DNA of 64,000 bases, taken from assembly GCF_900606115.1 (NCBI RefSeq), contig NZ_UWPJ01000016.1:1-64000 (forward strand), given 5' to 3'. The position numbers were made by a program, and so were the translations under genes. Position 1 is the stretch's first letter. The number at the start of each line of letters is the position of its first letter. The notes under the pieces were generated by a model. The model saw nothing but the letters and a program-made list of their open reading frames with translations, was not told where the DNA came from and searched no databases. Below, piece by piece: positions 18,034 to 27,804 of the stretch. The DNA comes from Pigmentiphaga humi (GTDB lineage Bacteria > Pseudomonadota > Gammaproteobacteria > Burkholderiales > Burkholderiaceae_B).

Positions 18034-18053
18034 GATAGCATTCAACGCTATAT
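18034..18053. promoter_or_regulatory. Inverted repeat near the katA transcription start
   Basis: GATAGC-ATTCAAC-GCTATATC has ATAGC/GCTAT arms with a 7-base centre. OxyR sites contain ATAG-N7-CTAT; here the ATAG and CTAT are nine bases apart, so the spacing is wrong for a canonical site. It lies between the candidate promoter and katA. Confidence 0.3.
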
Positions 18054-18093
18054 CTTGATGGCTCCGACAACCGCAACGACAAGAGAGCCACCC

Positions 18094-19542
18094 ATGACCA
18101 CGAAGCTCACGACAGCCTCCGGCGCGCCCGTCGCCGACAACCAGAACTCGCGCACTGTCGGCCGGCGCGGCCCCGTCCTGCTCGAGGACTTCCATCTGAT
18201 CGAGAAACTCCAGCACTTCAACCGCGAGCGCGTCCCCGAGCGCGTCGTCCACGCCAAGGGATCGGGCGCCTACGGCGTGCTCGAAGTCACCCACGACATC
18301 ACCCGCTACACCAGCGCGGATCTGTTCTCGCAAGTGGGCCGGAAGACCGAACTGTTCATCCGCTTCTCCACGGTAGGCGGAGAAAAAGGCTCGGCCGATA
18401 CGGAACGCGATCCGCGCGGCTTCGCCATCAAGTTCTATACCAATGAAGGCAACTGGGACCTGGTCGGCAACAACACGCCGGTATTCTTCGTGCGCGACGG
18501 CATCAAGTTCCCCGACTTCATCCACACGCAGAAGCGCGATCCGGCCACCAACCTCAAGAGCCCGACCGCGATGTGGGACTTCTGGTCGCTCTCGCCCGAA
18601 TCGCTGCACCAGGTCACCACGCTGTTCTCCGACCGCGGCACGCCCGACGGCTATCGCCACATGCACGGCTTCGGCAGCCACACCTTCAGCATGATCAATG
18701 CCGAGGGCGAGCGCGTCTGGGTCAAGTACCACGCGCTGACCCTTCAGGGCATCAAGAACCTGCATCCGCGCGAGGCCACCCGGCTGGCCGGCGAGGATCC
18801 GGACTACGCGCAGCGCGACCTGTACCGGGCCATCGAGCGCGGCGACTTCCCGCGCTGGCGCTTCTGCATCCAGGTCATGACCGAAGCGCAGGCGCGCCAG
18901 GTCCGCTTCGATCCCTTCGACCTGACCAAGGTCTGGCCGCACGCGGACTTTCCGCTGATCGACGTCGGCACCATCACGCTCAACCGCAACCCGGAGAACT
19001 ATTTCGCCGAAGTCGAGCAGGCGGCGTTCTCGCCAGCGGCCGTCGTGCGGGGCCTGGGCTTCAGTCCGGACAAGATGCTGCAGGCGCGGCTGTTCGCCTA
19101 CCACGACGCGCACCTGTACCGCGTCGGCACCAACCACCAGTTGCTGCCGGTCAACCGGCCGCATGCGCCGGTACGCACCTACCAGCGCGACGGCGCGATG
19201 CGTCTGGACGGAAACTTCGGCGGCGCGCCGAACTACGAGCCCAACAGCTATGACGATGCGCCCCGGCAGGACCCCGCCTACCGCGAAGCGCCGCTGGCGG
19301 TCGAGGGCGACGCCGACCGCTACGACCATCGTCAAGGCAATGACGACTATACCCAGGCAGGAGACCTGTTCCGCCTGATGACTGCCGAGCAGCAGGCGCT
19401 GCTGATCGACAACATCGTCGGCGCGATGCGATCGGTGCCGCGCGCCATCCAGGAGCGGCAGATCGCGCATTTCGCCAAGGCCGATCCGCGCTACGGCGCG
19501 GCGGTGGCCGAAGGACTCGGGATAGAGGCCGCGCAAGGCTGA
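18094..19542 (+). CDS. katA: Catalase (clade 3, small subunit)
   Basis: This haem catalase disproportionates hydrogen peroxide. At 482 residues it has the small-subunit length. Distal His53 is in [11 protein letters not shown] and Asn126 in [10 protein letters not shown]. The proximal haem ligand is Tyr336 in [13 protein letters not shown]. No signal peptide is visible, so it is expected in the cytoplasm. The start at 18094 is the one matching catalase length; upstream in-frame ATGs at 17992 and 18058 are rejected. It lies divergent from the BMP binding protein gene. OxyR control is plausible but unproven. Confidence 0.96.
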   Translation: MTTKLTTASGAPVADNQNSRTVGRRGPVLLEDFHLIEKLQHFNRERVPERVVHAKGSGAYGVLEVTHDITRYTSADLFSQVGRKTELFIRFSTVGGEKGSADTERDPRGFAIKFYTNEGNWDLVGNNTPVFFVRDGIKFPDFIHTQKRDPATNLKSPTAMWDFWSLSPESLHQVTTLFSDRGTPDGYRHMHGFGSHTFSMINAEGERVWVKYHALTLQGIKNLHPREATRLAGEDPDYAQRDLYRAIERGDFPRWRFCIQVMTEAQARQVRFDPFDLTKVWPHADFPLIDVGTITLNRNPENYFAEVEQAAFSPAAVVRGLGFSPDKMLQARLFAYHDAHLYRVGTNHQLLPVNRPHAPVRTYQRDGAMRLDGNFGGAPNYEPNSYDDAPRQDPAYREAPLAVEGDADRYDHRQGNDDYTQAGDLFRLMTAEQQALLIDNIVGAMRSVPRAIQERQIAHFAKADPRYGAAVAEGLGIEAAQG

Positions 19543-19547
19543 GGTCG

Positions 19548-19575
19548 GGCGGGCAGGAGCGAATCCTGTCCCGCC
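19548..19575 (+). terminator. Hairpin after katA
   Basis: GGCGGGCAGGA pairs with TCCTG-T-CCCGCC around a GCGAA loop, an 11-bp stem with one bulged base, starting 6 bp after the katA stop codon. There is no T-run, so it may stabilise the transcript end rather than act as an intrinsic terminator. Confidence 0.4.
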
Positions 19576-19726
19576 AAGGCTGGAAAATACGGAAACGCTG
19601 CATTCGTCCGGCCGCTCCAGGCACAATTGCGCCATCGCCTCGAACGGACCGTCCCATCGTGAACGACGTATTGCTCCGCACCGCACGCCCAGCGTCCCTG
19701 CCCCGCTTGCCGGCGCGGAGGCAATA

Positions 19727-22144
19727 ATGCCTTCGCGCCGCCTGTTTGCCCGGGCCGTCGGCATCGCATTGGTCCTCGCAGTCGCCGTGCCGGGGCTCGG
19801 TGCGGCGGGAGCCTGGTTCTACCTGCGGGCCAGCCTGCCGCAGATCGACGGCCGGCAACAGGCCACGGGCATGCGCGCGCCGGCCGACATCGCGCGCGAC
19901 GCGCAAGGCACCGTCACCATCCGCGCCGCGAGCCGCGAAGACGCCGCGTACGCCACCGGCTACGCCCACGCCCAGGACCGTTATTTCCAGATGGACCTGA
20001 CCCGCCGCGCCGCCGCCGGCGAACTCTCCGCGCTGGTCGGCGAGGCGGCGCTGCCGCTCGACCGGAAGGTCCGGCTGCATCGTTTCCGCGCACGGGCCGC
20101 GGCGGCCTATCCGACCCTGCCGCCGGAACACCGGGCGCTGCTGGAACGCTATGCGGCGGGCGTCAACGCCGGCCTGGCCGCGCTCGATGCGCGGCCCTTC
20201 GAGTACGCCGTGCTGCGCGCCGCGCCCGAACCCTGGCTGCCGGTCGACACGCTGCTGGTCATCGACGCCATGTATCTGGACCTGCAAGGCGGCGAACTGC
20301 AGCGCGCCCTGTCGCTCGAAGGCCTGCGCCGCTTGCTGCCGGCGGAACTGGTCGAACAGCTCGCGCCGGCCGGCAGCCCGTGGGACGCGCCGCTGGACCG
20401 CGCGCCCGCTGCCTCGCAGCCGCCCGCTTCCGCCGCGGCGCCCATGCCCCGGCCCGACTGGCTGGATGCGCGCCGACCTGCCCGCCAATACGGACCGACG
20501 CCGGCCGAACTGATGGTCGAAGCTTCGTCCGCGCTCGGCAGCAACGCCTGGGCGGTAGCGGCCACCCAAGGCGCGGACGGCCGCGCCCGCGTCGCCAACG
20601 ACATGCACCTGGGGCTGCGCCTGCCGGGCACGTGGTACCGGCTGACCCTGCAATTTCCGGCCGACGGCGGCACGCGGCGCGTCAGCGGGGTCAACCTGCC
20701 CGGCGTCCCCGTCGTCGTCGCCGGCAGCAACGGCGACGTCGCCTGGGGCTTCACCAACAGCTATGGGCATTTCATCGAACTCGTCCGGCTCGACCTCGAT
20801 CCCGCCGATCCCCGCCGTTACCGCGATGCCGACGGCGCCTGGCGAACGGCCGCCGAAACCGTGGAACGCATCGAGATCAAGGGCGAACCGGCGGTCGACC
20901 TGCCCGTGCGCGAAACGCACTGGGGGCCGATGCTGCAGGTGGGGGACCAGACCTACGCGCTACGCTGGATCGCCTACCTGCCCAGCGCCGTGAACGTGGT
21001 GCTGGCCGACATGGAAACCGCGCGCGGCCTCGGGCAGGCGCTGGATATCGCACGGCGGACGGGCATGCCCACGCAGAACCTGGTCGCGGCCGACCGCAGC
21101 GGCCGGATCGGCTGGACGCTGGCCGGCCCGCTGCCGGCCACGCCGCTCGAGCCGACGGGTTTTCCCGTCGAAGCGACGCAAGCCCGGGCGCCCATGGCGC
21201 GGCTTGCGCCGGATGCGTACCCCTCGGTCATCGACCCCGCCTACGGCCGCCTGTGGACCGCCAACAGCACCCAGCTCGCCGACTCTGCCGCCCAGCGCAG
21301 AATCGGCGACGGCGGCGCAGACGTCGGCGCGCGCGCCACGCGGATCCGCGATGCCCTGTTTGCCGCCGACCGCTTCGACGAACGCTCGCTGCTGGCGATC
21401 CAGTTGGACGACGAGGCCCGCTGGATCGGCTTCCTGCGCGACCAGGCGCTGGCGGCGCTCGATGACGCGGCGGTCGCCGGCGATCCCCGGCGCGCGGCCT
21501 TCCGCCGCCTGGTGCAATCCTGGGACGGCAAGGCCTCGGCCGGCAGCGCCGGCTACGCGCTGCTGCGCGGCTATTACGATGCGCTCTACGACGCCTGGTT
21601 CGGCCCGCTCGACGAACGCCTGGGCGCCATCGAGCAGGGGCTGTCGGCCCGCCGCGCCTCGTCCCGGCTGCTGCCGGTCATGGAACGCCTGGTACGCGAG
21701 CGGGCCTGGATCCCCGCCTATGCCGCCGACTGGCGCGCCTTCATGCTGGACCGCATCGATACGACCATCGAAGCGGCAACGGCCGGCGGCACGCCGCTCG
21801 AAGCAGTCCGCTGGGGCAATCGCAACCGCCTGTCCATGGCCCATCCGCTCGCCCGCGCGCTGCCCGCCTTCGTGCTCCCCTGGCTGTCGGCGCCGGCCGA
21901 ACCCATGCCGGGCGACATCCACATGCCGCGCATCCAGGGCCGTTCGTTCGGCGCCTCGGAGCGCTTCGTGGTGGCGCCGGGCGACGAGGAATCAGGCATC
22001 CTGGAATTGCCGGGCGGCGCGTCGGGCCACCCCCTGTCGCCCTTCTTCCTGGCCGGCCACGACAACTGGGTAAAAGGCGCGCCCAGTCCGTTCCTGCCGG
22101 GACCGGATGCGCACGTGCTGACCCTGGACCCCGCGGGGGGGTGA
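19727..22144 (+). CDS. Penicillin acylase family N-terminal-nucleophile hydrolase
   Basis: This 805-residue precursor belongs to the penicillin G acylase / acyl-homoserine-lactone acylase family. A signal or anchor segment spans about residues 8-33. The predicted self-cleavage site is Gly271-Ser272 in ALGSNAWAVA, leaving Ser272 as N-terminal nucleophile of the large chain. VANDMHLGLRLPGTWY and VAGSNGDVAWGFTNSY follow as expected. Periplasmic maturation into alpha and beta chains is inferred. Its substrate could be an acyl amide such as an N-acyl-homoserine lactone. GGAGG lies 5 bases before the ATG. Confidence 0.9.
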   Translation: MPSRRLFARAVGIALVLAVAVPGLGAAGAWFYLRASLPQIDGRQQATGMRAPADIARDAQGTVTIRAASREDAAYATGYAHAQDRYFQMDLTRRAAAGELSALVGEAALPLDRKVRLHRFRARAAAAYPTLPPEHRALLERYAAGVNAGLAALDARPFEYAVLRAAPEPWLPVDTLLVIDAMYLDLQGGELQRALSLEGLRRLLPAELVEQLAPAGSPWDAPLDRAPAASQPPASAAAPMPRPDWLDARRPARQYGPTPAELMVEASSALGSNAWAVAATQGADGRARVANDMHLGLRLPGTWYRLTLQFPADGGTRRVSGVNLPGVPVVVAGSNGDVAWGFTNSYGHFIELVRLDLDPADPRRYRDADGAWRTAAETVERIEIKGEPAVDLPVRETHWGPMLQVGDQTYALRWIAYLPSAVNVVLADMETARGLGQALDIARRTGMPTQNLVAADRSGRIGWTLAGPLPATPLEPTGFPVEATQARAPMARLAPDAYPSVIDPAYGRLWTANSTQLADSAAQRRIGDGGADVGARATRIRDALFAADRFDERSLLAIQLDDEARWIGFLRDQALAALDDAAVAGDPRRAAFRRLVQSWDGKASAGSAGYALLRGYYDALYDAWFGPLDERLGAIEQGLSARRASSRLLPVMERLVRERAWIPAYAADWRAFMLDRIDTTIEAATAGGTPLEAVRWGNRNRLSMAHPLARALPAFVLPWLSAPAEPMPGDIHMPRIQGRSFGASERFVVAPGDEESGILELPGGASGHPLSPFFLAGHDNWVKGAPSPFLPGPDAHVLTLDPAGG

Positions 22145-22154
22145 ACGGCGCCGT

Positions 22155-23081
22155 TCAGCGCTCGGGCAGGAAGGGCCGCCCGAGCGAACGGGGCATGTTC
22201 CGGCGCAGCCAGGCGGGATCGGCCCCGCGCAGCGCCAGCACGGCGATGGTGCAGACGTAGGGCAGCATCGCCAGGAATTGCGAAGGCAGCTGGACGCCCA
22301 TGCTCTGCAGCTGGAACTGGAGTATGGTCAATCCGCCGAACAGGTAGGCGCCCAGCAGTATGCGCAGCGGATGCCACATGCCGAACGCGATCAAGGCCAG
22401 CGCCATCCAGCCGCGGCCGGCCACCATGCCTTCGCTCCAGAGCTGGGTGTAGACCACGGAAAGATAGGCCCCAGCCAGCCCGCAGCAGACGCCGCCAGCC
22501 AGGATGGCGAGCAGCCGGACGCGCCCGACTGCGTGTCCCAGCGCATGGGCGGACTCGGGCGATTCGCCCACCGCCCTGAGCAGCATGCCGGCCCGCGTGC
22601 GGTACAGGAACCACCCCGACAGCCCGGCCAGGGCCATGGTGGCGAACACCAGCGGATGCAGCGAAAACAAGGTCGGCCCCAGCCACGGGATCTCCCGCAG
22701 CAGCGGCCAGCCCGCCTGCACGCGCTCCAGCGAACGGCCGGCGTAGGTCCCGCCGGCGAAGGCAGAGAGCCCCGAGCCGAACAGCATCACCGCCAGGCCG
22801 CTGCCGTACTGGTTGGCATTGAACACGATCACCAGCAAGGCGAAACCCGCCGCCGGCGCCGCCCCGGCCGCCGCCCCTGCAGCCAGGCCCCACCAGGGGC
22901 TGCCGGTCTGGAAAGCGACGGCGAAGCCCGTCGCCGCGGCCAGCAGCATCATGCCCTCGGCGCCCAGGTTGATCACGCCCGCCCGTTCGTTCAGGGCCAG
23001 CCCCAGCGCGGCCAGCGCCAACGGCGTGCCGGCATTCAGGGTGGCGGCCGCCAGGGTCAGCAGGCCATAGGCGGTCATCAT
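22155..23081 (-). CDS. Nucleoside ABC transporter permease (YufQ/NupQ-like)
   Basis: This 308-residue inner-membrane permease of the BPD_transp_2 family has about eight to ten hydrophobic helices. ALNERAGVINLGAEGMMLL is the typical N-terminal signature of guanosine/BMP-type importers. Its ATG overlaps the TGA of the upstream permease gene, giving coupled translation. It is the last gene of the ATPase-permease-permease set. It ends 10 bp from the convergent acylase gene. Confidence 0.9.
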   Translation of the reverse strand: MMTAYGLLTLAAATLNAGTPLALAALGLALNERAGVINLGAEGMMLLAAATGFAVAFQTGSPWWGLAAGAAAGAAPAAGFALLVIVFNANQYGSGLAVMLFGSGLSAFAGGTYAGRSLERVQAGWPLLREIPWLGPTLFSLHPLVFATMALAGLSGWFLYRTRAGMLLRAVGESPESAHALGHAVGRVRLLAILAGGVCCGLAGAYLSVVYTQLWSEGMVAGRGWMALALIAFGMWHPLRILLGAYLFGGLTILQFQLQSMGVQLPSQFLAMLPYVCTIAVLALRGADPAWLRRNMPRSLGRPFLPER

Positions 23082-24151
23082 GCTCGGACTCCCGGATATC
23101 GCCGCCAGCGCACGCGGTGGCGCACCAGCGTATCGCCCAGCAGCAGCAAGGCGAGCGCCAGGCCCTGAAACACGCCGACGATGGATGCGGGCAGTCCCAG
23201 GCGCGACTGTGCCAGTTCCCCGCCTATATAGAGCGCGGCCATGACCACGCTCGCCAGCAGCGTGCCGACGGGATGCAGGCGCCCCAGGAACACGGCGATC
23301 ACCGCAGCGAAGCCGTAGCCCGGCGAGACCGAGGTGGTCAGCCGCTGCATCGGCCCCGCAACCTCGCCCACGCCGGCCAGTCCCGCCAGCGCGCCGCAAG
23401 CCAGCATCGAGGTCCACAACGCCCGCCGCGGCGCATACCCGGCATAGCGGGCGGCGGCGGGCGCGGCGCCGACCACGCGCAGGCGAAAGCCGGGCTGCGA
23501 GCGGGCCAGAAAAAGCCATGCCAGCGCCACCGCAGCCACGGCCAGGACCGCGCCGGCATGGGCGCGCGTACCCGCCCACAGCACAGGCAGGAGCGCCGGC
23601 TCGTCGAACGGGCGCGACTGGGGGAAGTTGAATCCGTAGGGATCGCGCCAGGGCCCGAACACCAGGTAGCCCAGGAGCAAGTGGGCCACGTAGGCCAGCA
23701 TCAGGCTGACCAGCATTTCGTTGGCGCCGTAGCGGTCCTTGAGCCACGCGGTCAGCGCCGCCCAAGCCATGCCGCCGAGCATGCCCGCCGCCATGACCGC
23801 GATCACGTAGCCCGGCCAGCTGTCCGGGCCGGCCAGCAGCGCGATCCCGCCACCGGCGATCGCCCCGGCGATGAGCTGGCCTTCGGCCCCGATGTTCCAC
23901 ATATTGGCGCGAAAGCACAGCGCGAGCCCTACGGCGCACAGGGCCAGCGGCGTGGCCTTGACCGCCAGCTCGCCGAGCGCATAGGCATCCGCGAACGGCT
24001 CCACCACGAACAGGCGCAGACCTTGCCAGGCATCGATGCCGAGCGCGGTAAACAGCAGGCCGCCGCCGGCCAGCGTCAGGAGCATCGCGGCCAGCGGCGA
24101 GAGCCACAGCGCCAGGCGCGAAGGCTGTCCACGCGGTTCAAGCCGCAGCAT
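23078..24151 (-). CDS. Nucleoside ABC transporter permease (YufP/NupP-like)
   Basis: This 357-residue BPD_transp_2 permease has an N-terminal helix at about residues 15-36. The coupling-type motif FRANMWNIGAEGQLIAGA lies near residue 80, and several further membrane helices follow. TTSVSPGYGFAAVIAVFLG is conserved in the family. It overlaps the upstream ATPase gene by 14 bp and the downstream permease gene by 4 bp, so the three form one translational unit. Confidence 0.91.
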   Translation of the reverse strand: MLRLEPRGQPSRLALWLSPLAAMLLTLAGGGLLFTALGIDAWQGLRLFVVEPFADAYALGELAVKATPLALCAVGLALCFRANMWNIGAEGQLIAGAIAGGGIALLAGPDSWPGYVIAVMAAGMLGGMAWAALTAWLKDRYGANEMLVSLMLAYVAHLLLGYLVFGPWRDPYGFNFPQSRPFDEPALLPVLWAGTRAHAGAVLAVAAVALAWLFLARSQPGFRLRVVGAAPAAARYAGYAPRRALWTSMLACGALAGLAGVGEVAGPMQRLTTSVSPGYGFAAVIAVFLGRLHPVGTLLASVVMAALYIGGELAQSRLGLPASIVGVFQGLALALLLLGDTLVRHRVRWRRYPGVRA

Positions 24152-25640
24152 GGCCCCAGCCTCCTTCCATCCAGCGCCCCAGCGCCTCGGCGCTCACCTC
24201 CGCGCGCGTAACCACGGGCGAGATGCGCCCGGCCGCCATCACCGCCAGCCGGTCGCAGACGGCCAGCAGTTCGTCCATGTCCTCGGAAATGAGCAGCACC
24301 GCCGCGCCGGTATCGCGCAGGTCGATCAAGGCCTGGTGGATGCGGGCCGCGGCGCCGACGTCCACGCCCCAGGTCGGCTGGGCCACGACCAGCACCGTCG
24401 GCGCTCCCTCCAGTTCGCGTCCCACCATGAACCGCTGCAGATTGCCGCCGGAAAGACTGCGCGCCGGCGCGCGCGGCGAGGCCGCCCGCACACCGTAGCG
24501 CGACACGATTCCCGCGGCGGCGGCCGTCAGCCGGCGGCGATGCAGCCACCCGCCGGACGGCGGCGCAGTCAGCAGCACGTTCTCGTCCAGCCCCATGTCC
24601 GGCACGCAGCCGCGTCCCAATCGTTCCTCGGGAATGGCGCGCAGCCCCAACTCGCGCCGCGCCGCCGGCCCCAGGCGTCCGATGGGCCGCCCGTGCAGCC
24701 GTACCGCGTCGTCCAGCGCGGCGGTGCGTTCGCCCGACAGCACCGCGAACAGCGCCGACTGGCCGTTGCCCGACACGCCGGCCACGCCCAGTATTTCGCC
24801 GGCACGCAGCGCGAGCGACACCTCGCGCAGGCCGATGCGCTCGCCTTCCCCGGCCGGGACGGACAGGGCTTCCACGCTCAGCGCGATCTCGCCCGCGGAC
24901 GCGGCGCCGCCGGGAGCCACACGGTCCACAGCTTCGCCCAGCATCAAGGCCGCCAGCTCGTCCTGCCCCGTGGCGCGCGGATCGAGCACCGCCACCGTTC
25001 GTCCGGCGCGCAGCACGGTGCAGCGATCGCACAGCTCGCGGATCTCGGCCAGCTTGTGGCTGATGTAGACCACGCTGCGGCCCTCCTGCGCCAATTGCCG
25101 CAAGGTCCGAAACAAGGCCTGCCTGGCCGCGGACGACAGCACCGAGGTCGGCTCGTCCAGGATCAGCAGCCTGGGCCGCGCGGCCAGCGCGCGCAGCAGC
25201 TCCACCCGCTGACGTTCGCCCACCGACAGGTCGCCTACGTAGGCATCGGGATCCAGGTCCAGCCGATAACGCTCGATCAGCGGGGCGAGCCACGGCCGCG
25301 CCGCCTCGCGCGCCATCGCCGCCGGCAGCCCGAGCGCCACGTTCTGCGCCACCGTCAGCGTCTCGAACAGCGCGAAATGCTGGAACACCATGCCCATGCC
25401 CAGCGCGCGGGCATCATCGGGCGACGCCAGCCGCACCGGCCGGCCGTCCCAGCGCACCTCCCCGGCGTCCGGCGCCAGCGCGCCATAGGCGATCTTCATC
25501 AGCGTGGACTTGCCTGCGCCGTTTTCGCCCAGCACCGCGTGGATCTCGCCCGGCGCCACGCACAGCGAAGCCTCGTCGTTGGCGAGGACGCCGGGATAAC
25601 GCTTGGTGATCCCGCGCAATTCGAGCCGGGGGACGGTCAT
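24138..25640 (-). CDS. Nucleoside ABC transporter ATP-binding protein (YufO/NupO-like)
   Basis: This 500-residue protein has two ABC domains. The first carries Walker A GENGAGKST (about residue 40), the signature LSVGERQRV and Walker B LLILDEPTS. The second has a degenerate P-loop (GVSGNGQSA), the signature LSGGNLQRF, and VVAQPTWG in place of a normal Walker B. Only the first site is likely to hydrolyse ATP, which is usual for this family. It drives the two permeases immediately downstream. The BMP binding protein is at 16675-17874. Confidence 0.92.
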   Translation of the reverse strand: MTVPRLELRGITKRYPGVLANDEASLCVAPGEIHAVLGENGAGKSTLMKIAYGALAPDAGEVRWDGRPVRLASPDDARALGMGMVFQHFALFETLTVAQNVALGLPAAMAREAARPWLAPLIERYRLDLDPDAYVGDLSVGERQRVELLRALAARPRLLILDEPTSVLSSAARQALFRTLRQLAQEGRSVVYISHKLAEIRELCDRCTVLRAGRTVAVLDPRATGQDELAALMLGEAVDRVAPGGAASAGEIALSVEALSVPAGEGERIGLREVSLALRAGEILGVAGVSGNGQSALFAVLSGERTAALDDAVRLHGRPIGRLGPAARRELGLRAIPEERLGRGCVPDMGLDENVLLTAPPSGGWLHRRRLTAAAAGIVSRYGVRAASPRAPARSLSGGNLQRFMVGRELEGAPTVLVVAQPTWGVDVGAAARIHQALIDLRDTGAAVLLISEDMDELLAVCDRLAVMAAGRISPVVTRAEVSAEALGRWMEGGWGHAAA

Positions 25641-25872
25641 GGCATCAGGAAGAGAGCGGACTGGGCGGCCATTGTAGACGCGCTGCCAGCCGTGGACGAT
25701 ACGGGTAGATCGGTGCAGACAAGCCCGCCGCGCCCGACTACCATGCATGCACGGCCCCCTGCGGATGCACGCGGCCCGCGACACCCCCAGCGGACACCAC
25801 GACAATGGCAGCGACGGACACGGATTCCCGCAACACCACTTCCCAGGCCACCCAGCACGGCCTCGTCGAGCG

Positions 25873-27729
25873 TTGAGCGCGCCGGCCGGCTCCGGACAGG
25901 CGCGTTATTCGTCCTGGAGCATCGCTTGGCTGATCGCCGCGCTGATTCTGCTGAGCCTGACGGCCTCGCTGCTCGCCTTCCATGCGCCCGACGACAGCCA
26001 GGCCATCCGCGATCCGCTATGCGAAGCGCGCCATGCCGACGGCACGCCGGCCCGGCCGGCGCACCGGCTCACGCTGCCCTATGCGGCGCCCGCCGCCGAT
26101 AGCCAGGCGGGCTACGTCACGGCCTGCCGCATCGACATCCCGCTCTCCGCCGATGCGCTACACGGCACGGCGCTGTTCATCCCCTCGTTCATCGATTCGG
26201 TCGCCATCGCGGTCAACGGCAGGCGCGTCGCGCTCGCCGAGCTCTACCTGATGCGCAACCTGCGTTTCGCCACGCTGCCCGCCTTCGTGCCGCTGCCGGC
26301 CGGCGTGCTGCGCGAAGGCGTCAACACGGTCGAGATCCAGCTCTGGGCCCGGCCCGGCCGGCGCGCTTCGCTGGACCGGATCTTCATCGGCAATGAAGCG
26401 GCGCTGCGCCCCTACTTCCATGCGCGCTGGTTCGCCTCGGCCGTCCTGCCCACGCTGGTGGTGGGCGCCGGCCTGGCCCTGGCGCTCGTCTTCGCCGTGC
26501 TCTGGACCGCGCGCCCGCGCGAGCGCGAGTTCGGCTGGCTGTCCGCCGCGCTGCTGCTGGGCGCCCTGCGCGGCTCGGTGCTGATACCCGATTTCGGCCT
26601 GAACCTGTCCGACCGGCCGCTGTGGAATATTTTCGTCGCCTGGGAAACCACCGCCATCCTGATGTTCTGCCGCGCCGTGGCGCGCGCCCCCCGGCGCCGC
26701 GGCGAGTGGCTCTGGGCGGTGCCGCCGCTGGCGTTGACGCTGGTATTCGCGTTCGGGGCGACGGAGGCCGTCGCCGACGGCGTGATCAGGACGACCATGG
26801 CGCTCATCTTCGTCCAGCTGCTCGCCGCGCTGTGGATCCTGGGCCGCGCCGCCGTGCGCGGCAACCAGGAAGCGCTCATCGTGCTGCTGGGCCTGGCGAT
26901 GCTGTTCGCCTTCGTGGTGCGCGACTTCGTCATGGTCCTGTTTCCCGGCCCGAACCTGATCTTCCTGGCGCGCGCCGTCTACGGCGGCTTCCTGGCCGCC
27001 GTGACCCTGCTCATGATCCTGCGCTTCGTACGGGCGATGCGCGAGCTCGACAACACCTCCGACGTGCTGCGCGAACGCATTGCCGCCACCCAGGCCGAAC
27101 TGCACAAGACCTACGGGGAACTGCGCGCCCGGCGCGAGGCCGAGGCGATCGAACGGGAGCGCAACCGGCTCATGTGCGACCTCCACGACGGCCTGGGCGG
27201 AGACCTGGTCTCCATGCTGGCGCTGGCCGAATCGCCCCAGCCCCGCCCCGAAGAGATCGCGCGCCACGCGCGCTCGGCACTGACCGACATGCGGCTCATC
27301 ATCAGTTCGCTGGAAGACTACGGCGGCAACCTCCTGCTCACCCTGGGCACCTGGCGCGAGCGCGCGGATCCGCAGCTGCGGGCGGCGGGCCTGCGCCTGG
27401 TCTGGGCCGTGCGCGACGTCCCGGTCCTGTCCGGGCTCGGCCCCGCCCAGATCCTGGACATCCTCCGTATCCTCCAGGAGGCGGTCACCAACATCATCCG
27501 GCACGCCGATGCCCGCACGGTAACCATCGAAACCTTCGACACCGAACAAGGCACCGTCCTGGCGATCAGCGACGACGGCACGGGCCGGGCGGCCACCCCC
27601 GGCACCTCGGGCGGCCACGGCATCGGCAACATGCGCCTGCGCGCGCGCAGGCTGGGCGCCCACCTCGACATCACCCGCAGCGCCCAAGGCACCCGCGTCA
27701 CGCTGCGCCTGCCGCGCCAATTCGCATAA
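25873..27729 (+). CDS. Sensor histidine kinase, DesK/NarX-type (HisKA_3)
   Basis: This is an integral-membrane histidine kinase of about 618 residues from the TTG at 25873. An upstream in-frame ATG at 25747 would give 660. A membrane helix is followed by an extracytoplasmic domain of about 140 residues resembling 7TMR-DISM sensors. Six or seven more helices and a coiled coil lead to the HisKA_3 box ERNRLMCDLHDGLGGDLVS and an HATPase domain (NIIRHADA, GHGIGNMR). No response regulator gene is adjacent, so its partner is unknown. Start choice is uncertain. Confidence 0.85.
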   Translation: MSAPAGSGQARYSSWSIAWLIAALILLSLTASLLAFHAPDDSQAIRDPLCEARHADGTPARPAHRLTLPYAAPAADSQAGYVTACRIDIPLSADALHGTALFIPSFIDSVAIAVNGRRVALAELYLMRNLRFATLPAFVPLPAGVLREGVNTVEIQLWARPGRRASLDRIFIGNEAALRPYFHARWFASAVLPTLVVGAGLALALVFAVLWTARPREREFGWLSAALLLGALRGSVLIPDFGLNLSDRPLWNIFVAWETTAILMFCRAVARAPRRRGEWLWAVPPLALTLVFAFGATEAVADGVIRTTMALIFVQLLAALWILGRAAVRGNQEALIVLLGLAMLFAFVVRDFVMVLFPGPNLIFLARAVYGGFLAAVTLLMILRFVRAMRELDNTSDVLRERIAATQAELHKTYGELRARREAEAIERERNRLMCDLHDGLGGDLVSMLALAESPQPRPEEIARHARSALTDMRLIISSLEDYGGNLLLTLGTWRERADPQLRAAGLRLVWAVRDVPVLSGLGPAQILDILRILQEAVTNIIRHADARTVTIETFDTEQGTVLAISDDGTGRAATPGTSGGHGIGNMRLRARRLGAHLDITRSAQGTRVTLRLPRQFA

Positions 27730-27804
27730 CGCGCCGAATCGGGACCGCCCGGCCGGCACGCGCATACGAACACCGCGCAGCGACCGGATCTCGATACCTC
27801 ATCG

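Noticed and set aside
19659-19727. Possible 22-codon GTG leader ending TAATG onto the penicillin acylase gene
   Set aside because: The overlap is neat, but no ribosome binding site precedes the GTG and the peptide has no feature; chance is likely in this sequence.
25805-25876. Possible 23-codon upstream frame ending on the histidine kinase start region
   Set aside because: No Shine-Dalgarno sequence and no supporting conservation can be judged here; noted only because it affects start choice.
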